In this document: one piece after another, positions 45,415-58,828 of the stretch
How positions within the stretch are numbered: the first letter of the stretch is position 1
Layout: every line of letters starts with the position of its first letter
Source: Nymphaea colorata
Taxonomy: Eukaryota > Streptophyta > Magnoliopsida > Nymphaeales > Nymphaeaceae
DNA: 64,000 nucleotides
Direction: 5' to 3'
Assembly: GCF_008831285.2 (NCBI RefSeq)
Contig: NC_045149.1
Span: forward strand, 16,270,578-16,334,577
Notes under the pieces: model-generated
Databases searched by the model: none
Seen by the model: only the letters and a program-made list of their open reading frames with translations
Told to the model about the DNA's origin: nothing
Position numbers and translations under genes: made by a program

Positions 45415-47024
45415 TTGCTGGAAGCGGTTCATATTTGTGATAATGTCTGCAGGAACAGAGAAACACAAGTATATATTATCAAACTTATAAGCATCTAGAC
45501 CGGATAATGGAAAAAGCTGCAACTTTTACAGCATGATCTCGAATGGTCCTCAAATATCCACTGCGTCTCTTACAATAGTGGACGAGTTATTATTTCATTG
45601 ATCTTCTGCTATATATGGAGCAAAGTCTCTAATTTTGTCAGTTAGAAAGAAGTCCATGTTTATGAGCGAGCCTACCATTTTGGACTACGCCGGCCCAGAA
45701 GCCAGGATCTTCCATATCAGTGCGTGCTATACAGGCTTTGATTTCGATCTTATCTAAATGGGGAGGATATACTCCTCGGGAAACTTTGCAGTGCGTTGGG
45801 TCGTTGGGAAGATTTTGTTTTCTTGGCATCTAGTCTGCTTTTCGGCCCGCCTGAACTCCCTCGCTAAATCTGAAGGAATCCAGGGGTTATTTGTATGAGC
45901 CATTTATCCGTCTGTGTTCTCTAAGGAAAGAATTGGGCTTGTCGGTTATGCAAGCGACTTTTTAGTGATCTATCGTCCAGATGTATGGCCCAGGTCAAGA
46001 ACGTTGTAGATAAAATTAGCAATAGACTGAGATCGATTAAGTTTGGTCTCGGCCAAGCAAGCCTTGTGACGAACTTATGTGGGTAGCGTGTAACATGGAT
46101 TCGTTTCTCCTTTTCCAGATTCAAAAGAAACGGTAATTTGTTCAAGTTTCTAGTAACAGCATTTTTTGTCCTGTAGGTAGTTACACAATCTACAAGGCGT
46201 ACATCTCTTTCACGTGTATTTTTTTTTAATGTTACAGTCAATCTTATCGTACGGATTTAAACATTCTAAGTTGCTTCTAATTTTGTTAGTCCAAGTACGG
46301 TTGAGCAGCCCAAGGCAGTGGTGACAATTGAACCTCCTGATTCTTTCTAAGAACCTTTTCAAGCGTTAGGTACAGACCCTGCTGCCAGACATTCGATATG
46401 AATATTTGTAATTGTTATTCTTATAATGACGTCTTATTCTTATGTACCTTAATGACCGCGTTTGGATGTGACAAGCCCCGGTGAAATCCCTGTGTAGCAC
46501 TGAACGAGAAAGCATTCTTCAATATTCAAGCCCTTATACGAAGTCATTTCTGTCTAAAGTGGTAGCTGAGATGTTAAAAAGGTAGTAATAGTGTTCATGT
46601 TCGCCCATTCCAGGTTAAGACAACCTGGCCAAGACTAAATTACAGGGCGGCTGATAGATGTTTTTTTTCCTACTAAGGTGCATAAATTAACAGAAAAAAC
46701 CGAATCCTCTTTAAGCAATAAGTATGCTGTATAATCTAGGTTTAAGCCAGAGAAGCCATACAGACCAATTTCACTCTGCACCTTGCTTCATTGTATGAAA
46801 AGGCAATTATTACTAACTCAAGCACTCCACCCATAGAGATGATCATCATCCATGACACAATGCCGTGGACCCACGGGAGCCTGCTACATGAAAACTAGGA
46901 GAAATTATCATTTAGAAGTTGAAATGGCATGATGTGGAGGGTGCAAATGAAATGAAACACTTCATTCAGGGTTCTTAATGTTTGTACAAAAATAACGGCC
47001 AATTTTACTAGAAATGGCTGCTAT
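45415..47024. other. Intergenic space between convergent histone-fold and WD40 genes
   Basis: It should hold both 3' UTRs. At 46467 the sequence TGTGACAAGCCCC followed by TTCAAGCCCTTATA loosely resembles the start of the TRIM LTR but is too diverged to call. No other feature was recognised. Confidence 0.5.
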
Positions 47025-50000
47025 TTATCCTTTGAGGGAATTCGTTGCTTCTTGATTGACGGGCAAACTGTCGCCATTCCCAGGTCTCATCCATATTTTC
47101 AGATGTCCTTCGCGACAGACGGTAATAACAGAGTCGCTAGTAAAAAGCAGACCGGAAAGGGGTTCTGCGTGCACGCGATGAGCAACAACGGGAGAGAGCT
47201 TTGGCACGTCTCTCATGCTTGGAGCAGACTGAAGAGTGCCAACGGGGGAAAGACTGTCCCAATGGGACGACTGGCTTCCACTGCTAAACGTAGGTGAACC
47301 TCCAGGTGGACATCGACGCAGTGGCACAACGATCTCATCCATCACCAAGTCCCATAGAAGCAGTTGAGTGTCCTGAACACACACCAAGCATTAAAGCAAC
47401 GTCCAGTGGTTGGCAAAAGACGCCGGAAACATCCATAAAGGGCACAAAGTCAGGACTTATAAGTCATCCCTCATATAGCTAAAAGTTAATATCGGGAAAA
47501 CAGTTTTTGAATTGAAGAGTTTTCCTGAAATTCAGAAAATCGGTCCAAAAATAAAATCAGCAAATACAGCAAAATTTGGTTGATTTTCATAAATCCCCTG
47601 ACCATCAGGTCTATCACATTACTTCCTCTATTCAATGCACACTATAGAGAAATCCAACCGTACATGCTAGCATACCTCAGAAGCACTAGAACTGCAGAAC
47701 TTTTATAGAAGATCTTGGAAAAACATAAATTACAATAACATGAGTTCCTTTATAAGACCGTCAAGCTTATTCCATGGAAACAAAAATGCAATACCTGGCC
47801 AACAGAACCAAACCGATACATGACATTCTCACTGGTCCCATCTGAAGAGGGAGATGACCAATATGAATCAAAAGCAACTCCACTGACCTGCAACGGGAGC
47901 TTTGTTGAGATACATCACGGGGTAAAGATATTCTTCCATGGGAATAAAAACTCACCCATGAGTTGTGGCCCTCACCCCAAGCTACTACCTTGCGATCTTC
48001 CATACTCCAAACCTGTACTAAGTCATCCTCTCCTCCAGTTAATATGTATTTGCTATCAGAACTGCAGATGTCAAAAAGCAGTTTGTTGACTTGTATCTTT
48101 AGCGCAAACATGTTCTCAGCATTGTAAAAAAAAAAATGACACTCATTGAACTTTTGCACCTAAAATCCCACTAGCCAGCACAGTATTACCAATCTGAATC
48201 CTGGTTATAGTGTCCTACCTCCAAGCGCAACACAGTGATGCACCATAGTAGCTTTTCCCTCCGCATATCAATTGTTCATTTGCATAATCAAAAACCCTTA
48301 AGTAACCTGTATTTTACAACATTCTCATCAACGCTTTGAAATACCTTTTATATACAGCTGGTTGAAGCATAAGGGACTAGCACTTCTAAACATATCCTTA
48401 GGAAAGTCATACCATCTCTACCAACGGTAGCCAAGAATGATCCATCAGCTGAGAAGGAGATGCTGTTGATAGAACCCTGGCAGATATGCCATCTTGCAAT
48501 TGGGTTGCTCTGCAAATCCAAAATTCAAGGGGAAATCATAAAGTTTCATCCAGATGTCAAATTTCAGCAACAATTTGACAGATTGCATTAAAGGAAGATG
48601 TTGATCGTAGATGATTAATTGGTGTCACAACATATTTGTGTTTATTTGCAGAAAAACAAATATAGCAAATGGCCAAAACCATAGAAGAATTACAAAATTA
48701 CTAAAACTTCAGATTCAACAAGTTAAATGAGTCAACCAAGTTCAATCAAGTCCTTTGGGCAGGAAACAACACAACACTTATCTCAAACTAAATCATTTCA
48801 GAATCTATGTTAATCTTTCCTTCAGTTCCGGACAAAGCAACAAAAACTTACCAAAGAAACAATTACAGTATTGATGTGATCTTCACATGAGAAATCGACA
48901 TACTACCTAATTTTTGACTTACAGTTATCATGGAATGTGCACACAATGCTAAAAAGAGATTCATTTCTCAAGGTTGTCTATTTGAACTTGTTATTTGACA
49001 ACTCCATCTGCAGCGATACTATTCTTCCATCAACCTACATTTGCATGTACTCAAGAAGAAGCAAAAATCACCACATATTACAATATTTGGAATTATATTA
49101 AATATCAAACGACCTAATCATCTGACAACTCTGTCTGCAGCGATACTATTCTTCCATTTATCTGTACTTGCAATGTACTCAATGAGATTATATTAAATAT
49201 CAAACGACCTATTGCACACCTCAGAAGCCATGTTTCTGAACTTGCTAAAAGCTCTCAACTCAATATCCTAATATTAGTGCAAGTTCACAAATAGCCATTT
49301 CAGTATGTCCACAGCACCTAAGATCTCCTTCTATCACATCTTGACAGCGTTCTTGAGGGCATTTCTTCTGAGCAACCAAATAGTGAAATTTCAAATCTAC
49401 TCCATTACTCGATGTAATAAAATTTTAGCTATATCTCTTTACTAAAATGTGATCAACAATTTGGTTTGTATTCCCTTCAATCTAACTGATTGCATGATAA
49501 TTTCTTATTTACATATTTTGTGTGTCTGTTATGGCTTCTATCCATCTGAATCTTTTTTCGATTTGACACACCCAATTCAACTATATGATGATGATTCTTA
49601 GCATTACATCAACTTAATAATTTTGAACTATCATTGACTGATCATCGTTTTCTGTCTAGCATGATCACATAATTTTATCCTTCCCTAATCCTTGATAGCT
49701 AAAATAATCCCTGTTCCTTTTTTCAATTTGATTTAGTAAATTCAACTATTTTTGGGGTTCAGCAAGAAAAGTGTTACGCTTCAGAATACTTATCTCTTAA
49801 TATGAACCTATCCCTTTATCAAATGTTTGATGCTGATTCTTAGTTCCATATCAACTTAACAATTTTGAATTGTCATTGCCTCATCATTCTTTTCTGTAAC
49901 ATAACCACATAATTTTGTTCTTCCTTAGTCCTTGATAAGTTGTACTGCTTTGAGAGCTCAACAATCTCCATTTCTTGTTTATTGCAAAATCAGCAACCTT

Positions 50001-51877
50001 GGTACTTTACCAACAGGTGCTGATTGACTTTTTCTTATCAGTTCCGTTAGAATTTTATTTTATTTTCTTATCTAAAGAAACTTTCACTGAATGACAGGTT
50101 AACCAGTGAGTTTGCTTCCTGCAAACCAAACTCTGGTGAGGATAACACCAGAAGGAAGAAAGATACACATGTCCACATGGCCAAGGCTGAAACCTTTTGG
50201 CCTTCAAATTGCTTAGCGAGATACAACATTGTCAATTGCATCTCTCTAATAGTTTCTGCAGTTGTGCTTTCTATGGTTCTACCTGAAATATCTACCCTCT
50301 TCTGCTTTATGCATGTTATACCTCCTTGTTCTAGAGGAAAATGAAGTCGATCACATGAACAAACATACAAAAAACTAGCGTCTTACAAATTATTCCTCTA
50401 CACTGAAAGACATACTTTTTACAAACTGGCCTAGGTCATTACATAGTCAGGCAGCTAGTCTACCGGGTTAAAATCAGTAGGGCCAGATATTATGGACTAA
50501 TTGATAAACTTGGTTGATTAGACATTCTTTATATTTTTAAAGTTTTTTCATTTTTTCTTTTTAAAAATATGCTTATAATCTTGCTCTCTCTCTGTAGGCT
50601 AATGGGGTTTACTCTTCCATGGGGGAGAGCATACGTAGCATGAGGCTCTCTTTCTCCATCTTACTCTTTAGTTTTTTGAAGTTTCCTTTTGCCCTTTCAG
50701 GTTAACATGTTGCATCTATCACGAGATATAATCAAGCAAGACTCATGTATTCTAGTGATTTGAACATAATACACATAACATTCTCATGGATACTAACGTA
50801 ATGTGCATTGTCAATGTAATATACTTTGTAACATCTAATGAAATATGTTGAGCCCCTAGGGGCGTAGCATAGACGATTGGCCTGAGGGTCACACAGACGA
50901 TGCGTTCTCAGTTCGATTCTCGTGGGTGCTACTCATCTAAACTGCAAACAGTGGCATGCACGACACTTGTGTTGAAGGGTGTATCATAGGACCATAAATG
51001 TCCCAAAGCAACCATCGACCATGGGGGCCTGGGTGGCTTCATGATCTGACCTTGCCTTAGGCTGCATTCATCTGTTGCCCCTTGGCTCGGCCACCATCGA
51101 CCCCACCCATCAAATGACATGCAATGATTTTATGGAGACTATCCAATAGGGACATCGACAAGACGCCAAGCCCTTCACATACCTCTTATCGCTTCTAACA
51201 TCTCCAATGTGTACCTCAGCTTCAGGAGGAGGTTATTCTAGTAGCAGCACCCTGCCGAGGCTAGCCAAGCCAGCTTGCCCGCACCCGACAGCCCTCTGCC
51301 AGCTCGACAATTGATTCAGGAGCAGCTGAGCCAAACCTAAGTTCGTGCCCTCAACTCGAGCCCCCTCGACCTGAGTTTGATCCTAACGTGTCCCAGATCC
51401 AGATGTGTCTAGTCAGCAAGGGTGCCATCCTCAGTGCACATGCGGGAGGCAACCCTGCACACCCTTTCATCACTCGGCACAGGGGAACCACAAGCATGCC
51501 ACAAGGACCCACGCCAACCATCCAGGGGCCACATGCATTCGGGACGCAGTATCCTCTCTGGGCAGGCCATCTCAGCCTCCAAGCTGCCACATGCACGCCA
51601 CTAAACCCCACCTCACCCATTGCAGACCCAGCTAGAGTGCGCCCTCCTTGGGCGGGCTCCCATTTGGCAAGTCTCTCTCTATGCCAAATATGGAATCCTC
51701 CGTGATTATAGCCGTCAAGATTAGGAAACCACTTTAGGAGAGAAATTCAAATTAAAATTCTATTTTTGAATTATTTCCATACAGAGGGCCAGGTAAGCAT
51801 GCACCTATTTAAGCATGCTTTTGTTCATTGTTATGATTATGCAAATTGTAAATGAAGGATTAGAATTTTAGAATTAG

Positions 51878-51920
<43 letters not shown>

Positions 51921-54900
51921 GCCTCTCCTTCCATTTCTCGCATCCTACCTAAGTGCCACTACTGTTGCCGACCTACAGCCGCCGTCGGACGCCCACTATT
52001 GCAGTCCAAGCCCCAAGGTGTGGTTTTCTCTCTATGTCTCAAGTTCCAATCCACAAGACAAGGTATGACCATCGCAACTCCAGTGTGCAAGGAGGCAACA
52101 CAACCACCTCATCGGCAACCTGGCCCTAGACGGTGGGCTCTCCTGCACGATCATGCGATCTAGGCGCTGATCATCTCCGTTAATGCGAGATCTGACTGAT
52201 CAGTGGACCTGCAGATCTTGTTCTGCAAAAAACTGGATCCAGGCATCACAATCTAGACAGATCACCCTAAGCAAACGACGTCAGATCCTCACATGACTAT
52301 ACTTTTTGGAAAGCTCTAGAAACTCAATAGGAGTTCAGACGAAAAAGCTATCATCGATTTAGCTAGCAATCATTTTCTCGAAATTCAGGCGTCACCTTTG
52401 TTGGCAAATCGTCTCAGACAAATGACATCATATCATCGCATGCCTATACTCGTTGGAAAGCTCTTGAAATTATCTTCCCAACAAGTACACGCCTAGATCA
52501 GAGTTCGAACAAAAGGGATATCACCCATTTTAATCTGGCTCACTGTACATTAGCAAAATTCTAGACAGAACCTATCACTGCGCACAACAACTGTTCGACA
52601 CTCAATCTACGAGTTTCTGAGGCCCATAACTCCCATTCGTGCTCAAACTATGTTGAAATTTGTGCAATGAGCTTATAATTAAAAGATCTTCCAAACCCCA
52701 AAAGCGTGGCTAAGCAAAGTTGCTGTTTTCCCGGGTGTAGCTGCACCTAACCATGGCTGCAGTGTAGTCCTGCCACCCTTGGCCTAGCATCACCTTGAGG
52801 TCCTGGAAGTGGGCCCTACACTGGGAAAGCATCACTTAGCCTCTTGCATACCACCATATAATGCAATATGTACACTATAACATAGTTAATTTTCATGTTT
52901 TTCTGTTTATTGAAGTCCTACATTGTTTTGTTTTGTTTGCATCTTTCTGTTTTCTGTTTTATGCAACATAGTTGGGATTGTTATGTTTTTCAGTTTTATT
53001 CTATAGTATACCTTATGCCTTTTAGTTCTTTTAGCACTTTGATTATTGTGTTTATTTTTTACTGATTTTATTTTTAGAGACCAAACTAACTAGTCACGTT
53101 TAGGGGCTTGACATTCTTGTGCTCCGCTTTTGATTCTGACTAATTATATAACAGTAAGCTAAAATTTGTACTGGCTTTATCTGAGTATCTGTAACCTTTT
53201 TATAATTCATGCAGTGAGCGGTTTTCATTCAATAGCCATCAGGCAGCTTAACATATTTGGTATCATGACCACCCTATCTAACATGTCTCAACTCTCAACC
53301 ACATAAAAGTTGTGGATATACCTATATCAGTTGGATTTGAGCAATCAGTTCTCACCACCCAAAGGCAAGGGCAAAAAATAAGAAAAAAAGGAAAACCACG
53401 CAGGTGAAATTTGCACCAATTTGCTTTCGAGTTGCTACACCTGGTTCAAGGTTTTCTATCATAAGTTAGTGACTTCTGCATTAATTGGTTATATACCTTT
53501 AGATGAAATCATAGTCGCAAAAACAGGTTTTTTTTTTTTGAAAAAATGTGACACGATAAATAAGTCAGCCATTTAAACTAAAAAAAAGAAAGCCAAACCG
53601 AGAAAACTGTGAAAAAGAACTGTTTTTTCACCTTTTTTTGCATTCTTCCTTTTTTCATTTTTTCATGTTTTTAAATGGAAAACTGCTTGTTTCCATTTTC
53701 TAATTTTTATTTGTTGCAAATCTACCTTTTTTTTTTATGTTTGTGTTATTAGTTTCTCACTTTTTATTTTTTTCTAATTTTTAGATCCTTTTAATTTTAA
53801 AAAATTTACCGTATATTTGCTTTTGCTTTTTCGTTTTTTCAAGCCCGCCGTATTGCACACAAGAAAAACCTCGTCGTTTAAAACATGAGAAAGTTTTTGG
53901 TGACTATGGATAAAATACCCACTCCATTAACCTCCCTGTTCCAAAGATTATTTTCATCACATACATCAATAGCATGTTGATCTCTTATATACCAATTCTC
54001 TAGAGAGACTATGTCCATCTTGACACTAATGTTTGTATATGTTTTAGTGCTAAGTTATGTAAACCATCAATTAGTATCTGTCTTAGTGCTAAGTTGTGAC
54101 CATCAATCTAAAATTTGCTTAAAAATTCACTTTATCTGATGATACGTAGAATTTACAATATATAGACAAGCTTGTCTTTATTTGTTTGATCATACATCAG
54201 TTGCCACTTGCAAGGAAGCCTTATTGAGGACTATGTCACTTAATGGACCTGACTCCCACATGCAGATAGCTACTTGCCTTACATGCTTCAATTACAAACA
54301 ACCTAAAAGGACACGCATCAATAGGATTGATCCAGGCACAATGACACAATTATCAGGGTCGCACTCTACCACTGAGTTAATAAACACTTCATCTTTTCTT
54401 GAATCAGTTAGTAAAATTTTAAGATTTTCTTTTTTGAGAGGGTGGAACTGTAACACCTAGTTCTTCTCAAACTGTGTATTGGGAGAGGACAAAGAAGTGA
54501 TGCTATTTGAAAATTTTAAAAAGGTGATAAGTTCTTGGGCAAAAAATGGGAGTCAGCAACTGCACTTCATTTCAAGTGGAATCAGGGGGAGGAGAGGGAG
54601 AAGATGAGGAGAAGAAGAAGAAGAGGAAAAGGGTAAACTTCTTTTTTCTTAATTTATTGTTTACCTTTTTGGAAATTTTTCATAAATCTGATTTTAGTAT
54701 AACTTCTCCTTTATGAAATTCCTAAATAGCTATGGATAGGAAAGCATTGTAAGATCCAAGTTTGCAAGTGAATTAATTCTTTTGGACATTTTACATTGGG
54801 AACCAGCTTATGGGCGACCATTTATTTTGTTATCTGATTTTCCTGATGATCCATTAATTTTCTTTGTCATAATCTTGATTATCCTTAATCTCTGGGTTTC

Positions 54901-57900
54901 ATGAAGCAAAAATAACAGGAGGTTGTGCAATCCATTACATAGCTTTGATTGCATTCTGTCATTGAGTATCCCCTACCAGGGTGCTTTCTAATAACCCATG
55001 AATCAGATTGTCATCGTTTTCAAGGGATGCTATAAAGGTGAGACTCAATTTGGTAGGTTGGGTCTGATTGGTAACCAAAGATTCTAAAAATTTGATTCAG
55101 CAAAATCAAAAGATAAGTAAGTATAATGTACAAAAGATCAACAATATCTTGTCTTTCAGAGTTGCATGCGATAAAAAAAATAGCTATATAATAGAAAGCT
55201 GTAATGTGCATATAAAAAAAAACAAATATTTCAACTAGAAAACACAACTACAAATAGGGCTGTGGCAATGCCAGGCTTGGTATCAAGTTCAAGTTTGTTG
55301 AGAACTTAAAAGCCAATAGAAGCCAAACACTGAACCAGGCTTTGATATACTAACCCACTAGAGCTTGAATACCACATAAGCTTGGTTTGAGCTCACTAAA
55401 CCCTTTTAGATCCACTGTTTAAATTATAATTGCAATATTTAGTCATAGACCTAGTTTGATTTTCATAGTGATGACTGATGAGGCCTATTACTGATTTTGC
55501 ACTTTTATGTCTGCTAAGGTGATGAAAACAGTAGATATTGGCAAATGAAAAGTATCTAAAATGCATACCAAGTCACCAACTAGAGAAATGACATTTAATC
55601 AGAAAAAAAAGGTAAATGATATTAGTATCTACAGAAGACAGCTAACACACATTTAACGGTGAGGCCTCATAAGTCAGAAGCATCAATGAGGAAAACTAAA
55701 GGGAACCCAGTACAACTTCTTAAACTTACCTTATTGGATTTTGCATGTGCAACAGAAAACTGTGTTTGGTCCTTAATAACAGGGAAGGAAGAATCTCCTG
55801 TGTTGTCTTTGTTCTAAAGCAAATAGATAAACAAGACCAAATATTGGTTTTCAATATATCAAGCAACAAGGTAAAAATAGCTGATGATTGCACAGGAAGT
55901 TTACCTTGTCGTACACATACAGGTTTCCATCAGCATGAGCAACAACAAAGAGACCGTCTCCCTCAGGCACCCACGTAATACTAGTGCATCTGCTGTGGGA
56001 AGAACAGAAAATAATCCCAAAATTATGGTAATGTTGCTTTGGAGTTATGCATGAACAAATTAATATTTTTGGCCTAATTATATAGCAATTAAGCAAACAA
56101 GCATAGTCAAGGTTAACACAGGTTTTATTTGGACAAAACTGGACCTAAACATAGTTAAATAGGGCTAAGAAGGCAAAACAGGTTCAAATCTTCAATCAGA
56201 TTTGAAATTTGATCTAAGCTCACCGCCCAATGATGGGTCAAGGCCAGGACGACCAAAAATTGTCCAGTAAAAGCTGCAGCATGGGCAAGGTCGGAAGAGA
56301 AAAGGAACATCAAACTAAATGAAAAATAAAATTGAAAATAACCCAAATGGGCCAAAAGGTGCTCCTGATGCTTTTCATGCATGCTTGGCTTGGGGTATAC
56401 GCATAATGGTGCATCTGGTTTGTTGCTATCCAATTTGTTCTTGGTCAGTTGGCAAACCCAGCCCCATGCAGGCTTGAGGTGACTTAAGGCTATCAATACT
56501 CCCCCTTGCAAGCATGTATAAAGAGAGTCGCTTCTCACTGTCTTCTTTGAATATTTGCTGAGGGAGAAATGCTGCAGCATAGGGGAGCCCTCTCCCAGGT
56601 ACCAGCGAAGCTTGGAGAGATTTTAGACTTTAGACAGCTTAAAGAAACCACTGTTTGTGCAGCATCGACCAGTTCAAGTCAACCAAATTGAAGGCTGTGT
56701 TATGGTATAAAGAGCCCATTCGAGGTAAACCTTCTTGCTCACTATTTCTTAATCTTTGCCTTAGTGCACCCCGGTCTAGACTAGCTTTGTGGATGAGGCA
56801 TAAAGGGCTGGTCATAAATTAATCTAGATCAAAACCCATCCAAAATTCATAAGAAAAAAAGAGAGGAAGAGTTAAAGAAAGATCAATTTCATAGCAAGAT
56901 TAAGGAAATGCTACACACCAATATGCAATCCGTCTTTGGGATCAAATTCTCTCTCTCTCTCTCTCTTTCTAAATATAAATATAAATACATACATATATAC
57001 ATATAAACAGACACTCACATACACTCTTCCATTTGTGTGCCTACCTTTTTGAACAATCTATGAGACTCACAGCCACACCCCCACATAAAACAAAGGGCAC
57101 TCAAAGTGGAAGATATAATACACTTTCATGTATATACACACACACAATCCATATATAAGTAGATATATATATAGTTCGTGAAACTCATACCCATGAGCAA
57201 CCAATGTCCTGAAGGCCTAAGGTTCCTTCATGCATGACTACTATCTGGAATAAGTATCTGGGAAAACATTTTGAGACTCCATTCTGCTGTGCAGATAGTT
57301 CAGAGGATCTCAAATATGATGGTTGTCAGTAGTCCAAATTAGTTTCATGAATCACTTCCAGTGAGCTTTTGTTTGATAATCATTCACTTACTAGAATATC
57401 AAGAATCCTTTTGCTTCAAGCTTGCTATAAGAAGTGAAACTAAGTTGCAGTTTGTGTTTCAAGAATTCAGGTTTAGGTAAGGCACAGACACATGAATGGA
57501 AACTAGTCTCGAATAACTTACTAATATGATTCAAATCGATCTGTTTCTGATGCAATACCACCTGTTTACATTTGAGTAGTTTCAAAAGCAAGGATGAGCA
57601 GGACACCGTCGGAAACTTGCATGGAACAAAGTATCCAGAAGAGAAGTCCCAAAAGGACAACGATTGAAAAGGAGAAATATAAACAAAATCTGACCTGTTA
57701 TTTAGTGTACCATCTTTATTGTAATGTTGTGCGCCAACAAGCTTCTTGCCAGGGTCTTGCAGTTGTTGCCTCAGAGAAACTGAATAAACTAGGGAAAACC
57801 AAAAAAGTACTTTAGATAAAAGAAGTGCACATGCAATCTGAAATTCCCATAGACAGAGACCATACAAGCCTTACCATCTCCAGAGTTCAGGCCAACCAAG

Positions 57901-58828
57901 AGATCATGGCCGTCCTTTGCTTCGGGGTCAAAAGCATGGCATATTGGATTAGAATTGCCGAAATGAATGGCTTTAATAGGATCCTACAACGAACCATATT
58001 GTATCAATATTGCACCGTGGTGCTTGCATTGTTGGATTGAATATTCGGATTTGAAGTAGCTGGAAAAACGTTACTCACCTTGTCGTGCGAATTGTAATCG
58101 CTGATAAAAAGAGTGTCCCCAACATTGAATATGAGGTATGTGCCTTTGCCATCGTAATTTGAACAGACAGGAGCGGTAGGTGACGTCCCAGGGACGCCAT
58201 GAGCTACCAAAGATCCGATCCTGCTATTCCCAGCAGCAGTTTTACTGGCTCCGTTACCGCCTACGAAACCCAAGCCGCGGCTTCCGTTTCCACCACCTAA
58301 AAGCCTGGCTGCCAACCTGACGCCGCTGCTGGATGTCAGGCTGGAGGATGTTGCAGGCTGCGGAGCCGCAGGCTTATCCCTGAGATGAGCAATGGTCACC
58401 TGAGTTGTAGAAACAGACATACAGGAAAAATTCATCCATAAGCAGATGTGAAACCGGGAGAAATAGAACAAGTAGGGAAAGCGAAAGAAGAAGAATAAGA
58501 AGAAGAGAAGAGGCCGCCAAGAAGGGGAGTAACATCTACAATTGAGTTGGGTGATGTGAGTACAGTATATTGCGCGGTCAGGGTCAGAGGAATCGACGAT
58601 GTTCAAAGATATGCAGAGAATGAGACACGAGAAGAGGAGCCAGAACTTTAAAGGAAAAAGGCATGCGAGAGACGGATTGATCGTGCGTCTGACCTGCGCA
58701 ACCGCTTTTCCATGGGTGTAATGAAGTAACCCTGCTGGATGCGTCTTCTCGTAATGAAGCTTGTAACGCCCTTCCGGAGTCTTGAAATAGGTCTTCAGCC
58801 CTGAAGATTGTGCGTTGCTCGAAGACAT
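47025..58828 (-). CDS. WD40-repeat protein of the WDR20/creC type, 11 exons
   Basis: Exons (descending): 58828-58694, 58399-58079, 57983-57875, 57788-57695, 55992-55905, 55813-55730, 48509-48413, 48306-48219, 48061-47956, 47887-47795, 47372-47025. They sum to 1563 bp (520 residues plus stop) with every phase consistent. The chosen ATG begins [10 protein letters not shown]; an in-frame ATG nine bases upstream (58837) is an alternative. The N-terminus has the conserved [14 protein letters not shown] Ser/Gly/Ala-rich linker follows, then WD40 blades: [56 protein letters not shown] and a last repeat with LLLWDL. Animal WDR20 activates USP12/USP46 deubiquitinases and fungal CreC stabilises CreB; a matching scaffold role here is inferred. 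Intron 6 is 7.2 kb and repeat-rich. No exon is damaged. Confidence 0.9.
48996..49210. repeat. Imperfect local tandem duplication in WD40 intron 6
   Basis: TGACAACT..CTGCAGCGATACTATTC occurs at 48996 and again at 49123. The trailing word ATTATATTAAATATCAAACG occurs near 49092 and 49187. The second copy is shorter by an internal deletion. A more diverged pair of blocks about 240 bp apart follows (near 49593 and 49835). Confidence 0.8.
50858..50940 (+). mobile_element. Candidate tRNA-derived SINE head
   Basis: GGCGTAGCATAGACGATTGG (50861-50880) resembles an RNA polymerase III A box and GTTCGATTCT (50911-50920) closely matches a B box. The spacing is like that of a tRNA gene. The sequence does not fold as a tRNA I can assign. 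Plant SINEs often begin with such a head, but I could not define the 3' tail or a target duplication. Confidence 0.5.
51100..52860. other. GC-richer block, probable LTR-retrotransposon fragment
   Basis: Base composition is clearly richer in G+C than the surrounding intron. The block holds a (TC)n microsatellite and two diverged copies of a motif with TATACT..TTGGAAAGCTCT, near 52305 and 52448. Such leader sequences occur in large plant LTR elements, but no LTR pair, primer site or coding domain is visible, so this stays a suggestion. Frames at 51351-51705 on both strands are composition effects. Confidence 0.35.
51880..51915. repeat. (CT)18 microsatellite
   Basis: A perfect dinucleotide run in WD40 intron 6. 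Confidence 0.95.
56949..57180. repeat. CT tract and AT/AC-rich simple repeats in WD40 intron 4
   Basis: A CTCTCT run at about 56949-56966 is followed by ATATAAATATAAATACATACATAT-like repeats and ACACAC near 57140. It lies between exons 4 and 5 of the WD40 gene. Confidence 0.8.

Larger units (their letters stand above)
49940..55729 (-). other. Remainder of WD40 intron 6
   Basis: AT-rich intron DNA with inserted GC-rich blocks. Besides the SINE-like head and the 51100-52860 block, it holds T-rich and A-rich stretches around 53520-53860 and a GAAGAAGA stretch near 54600. Short frames such as 54182-54460 and 55020-55247 (minus) have no recognisable family. Confidence 0.5.

Noticed and set aside
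50858-50940. Functional tRNA gene
   Set aside because: A- and B-box-like words are present, but I cannot fold an acceptor stem or anticodon arm; a SINE head fits better.
51351-51705. Frames on both strands in the GC-rich block
   Set aside because: Open in three or more frames at once, a sign of low stop density and not of coding.
57391-57867. 158-codon minus-strand frame
   Set aside because: It reads through WD40 exon 4 (57695-57788) into both flanking introns; only the exon part is conserved.
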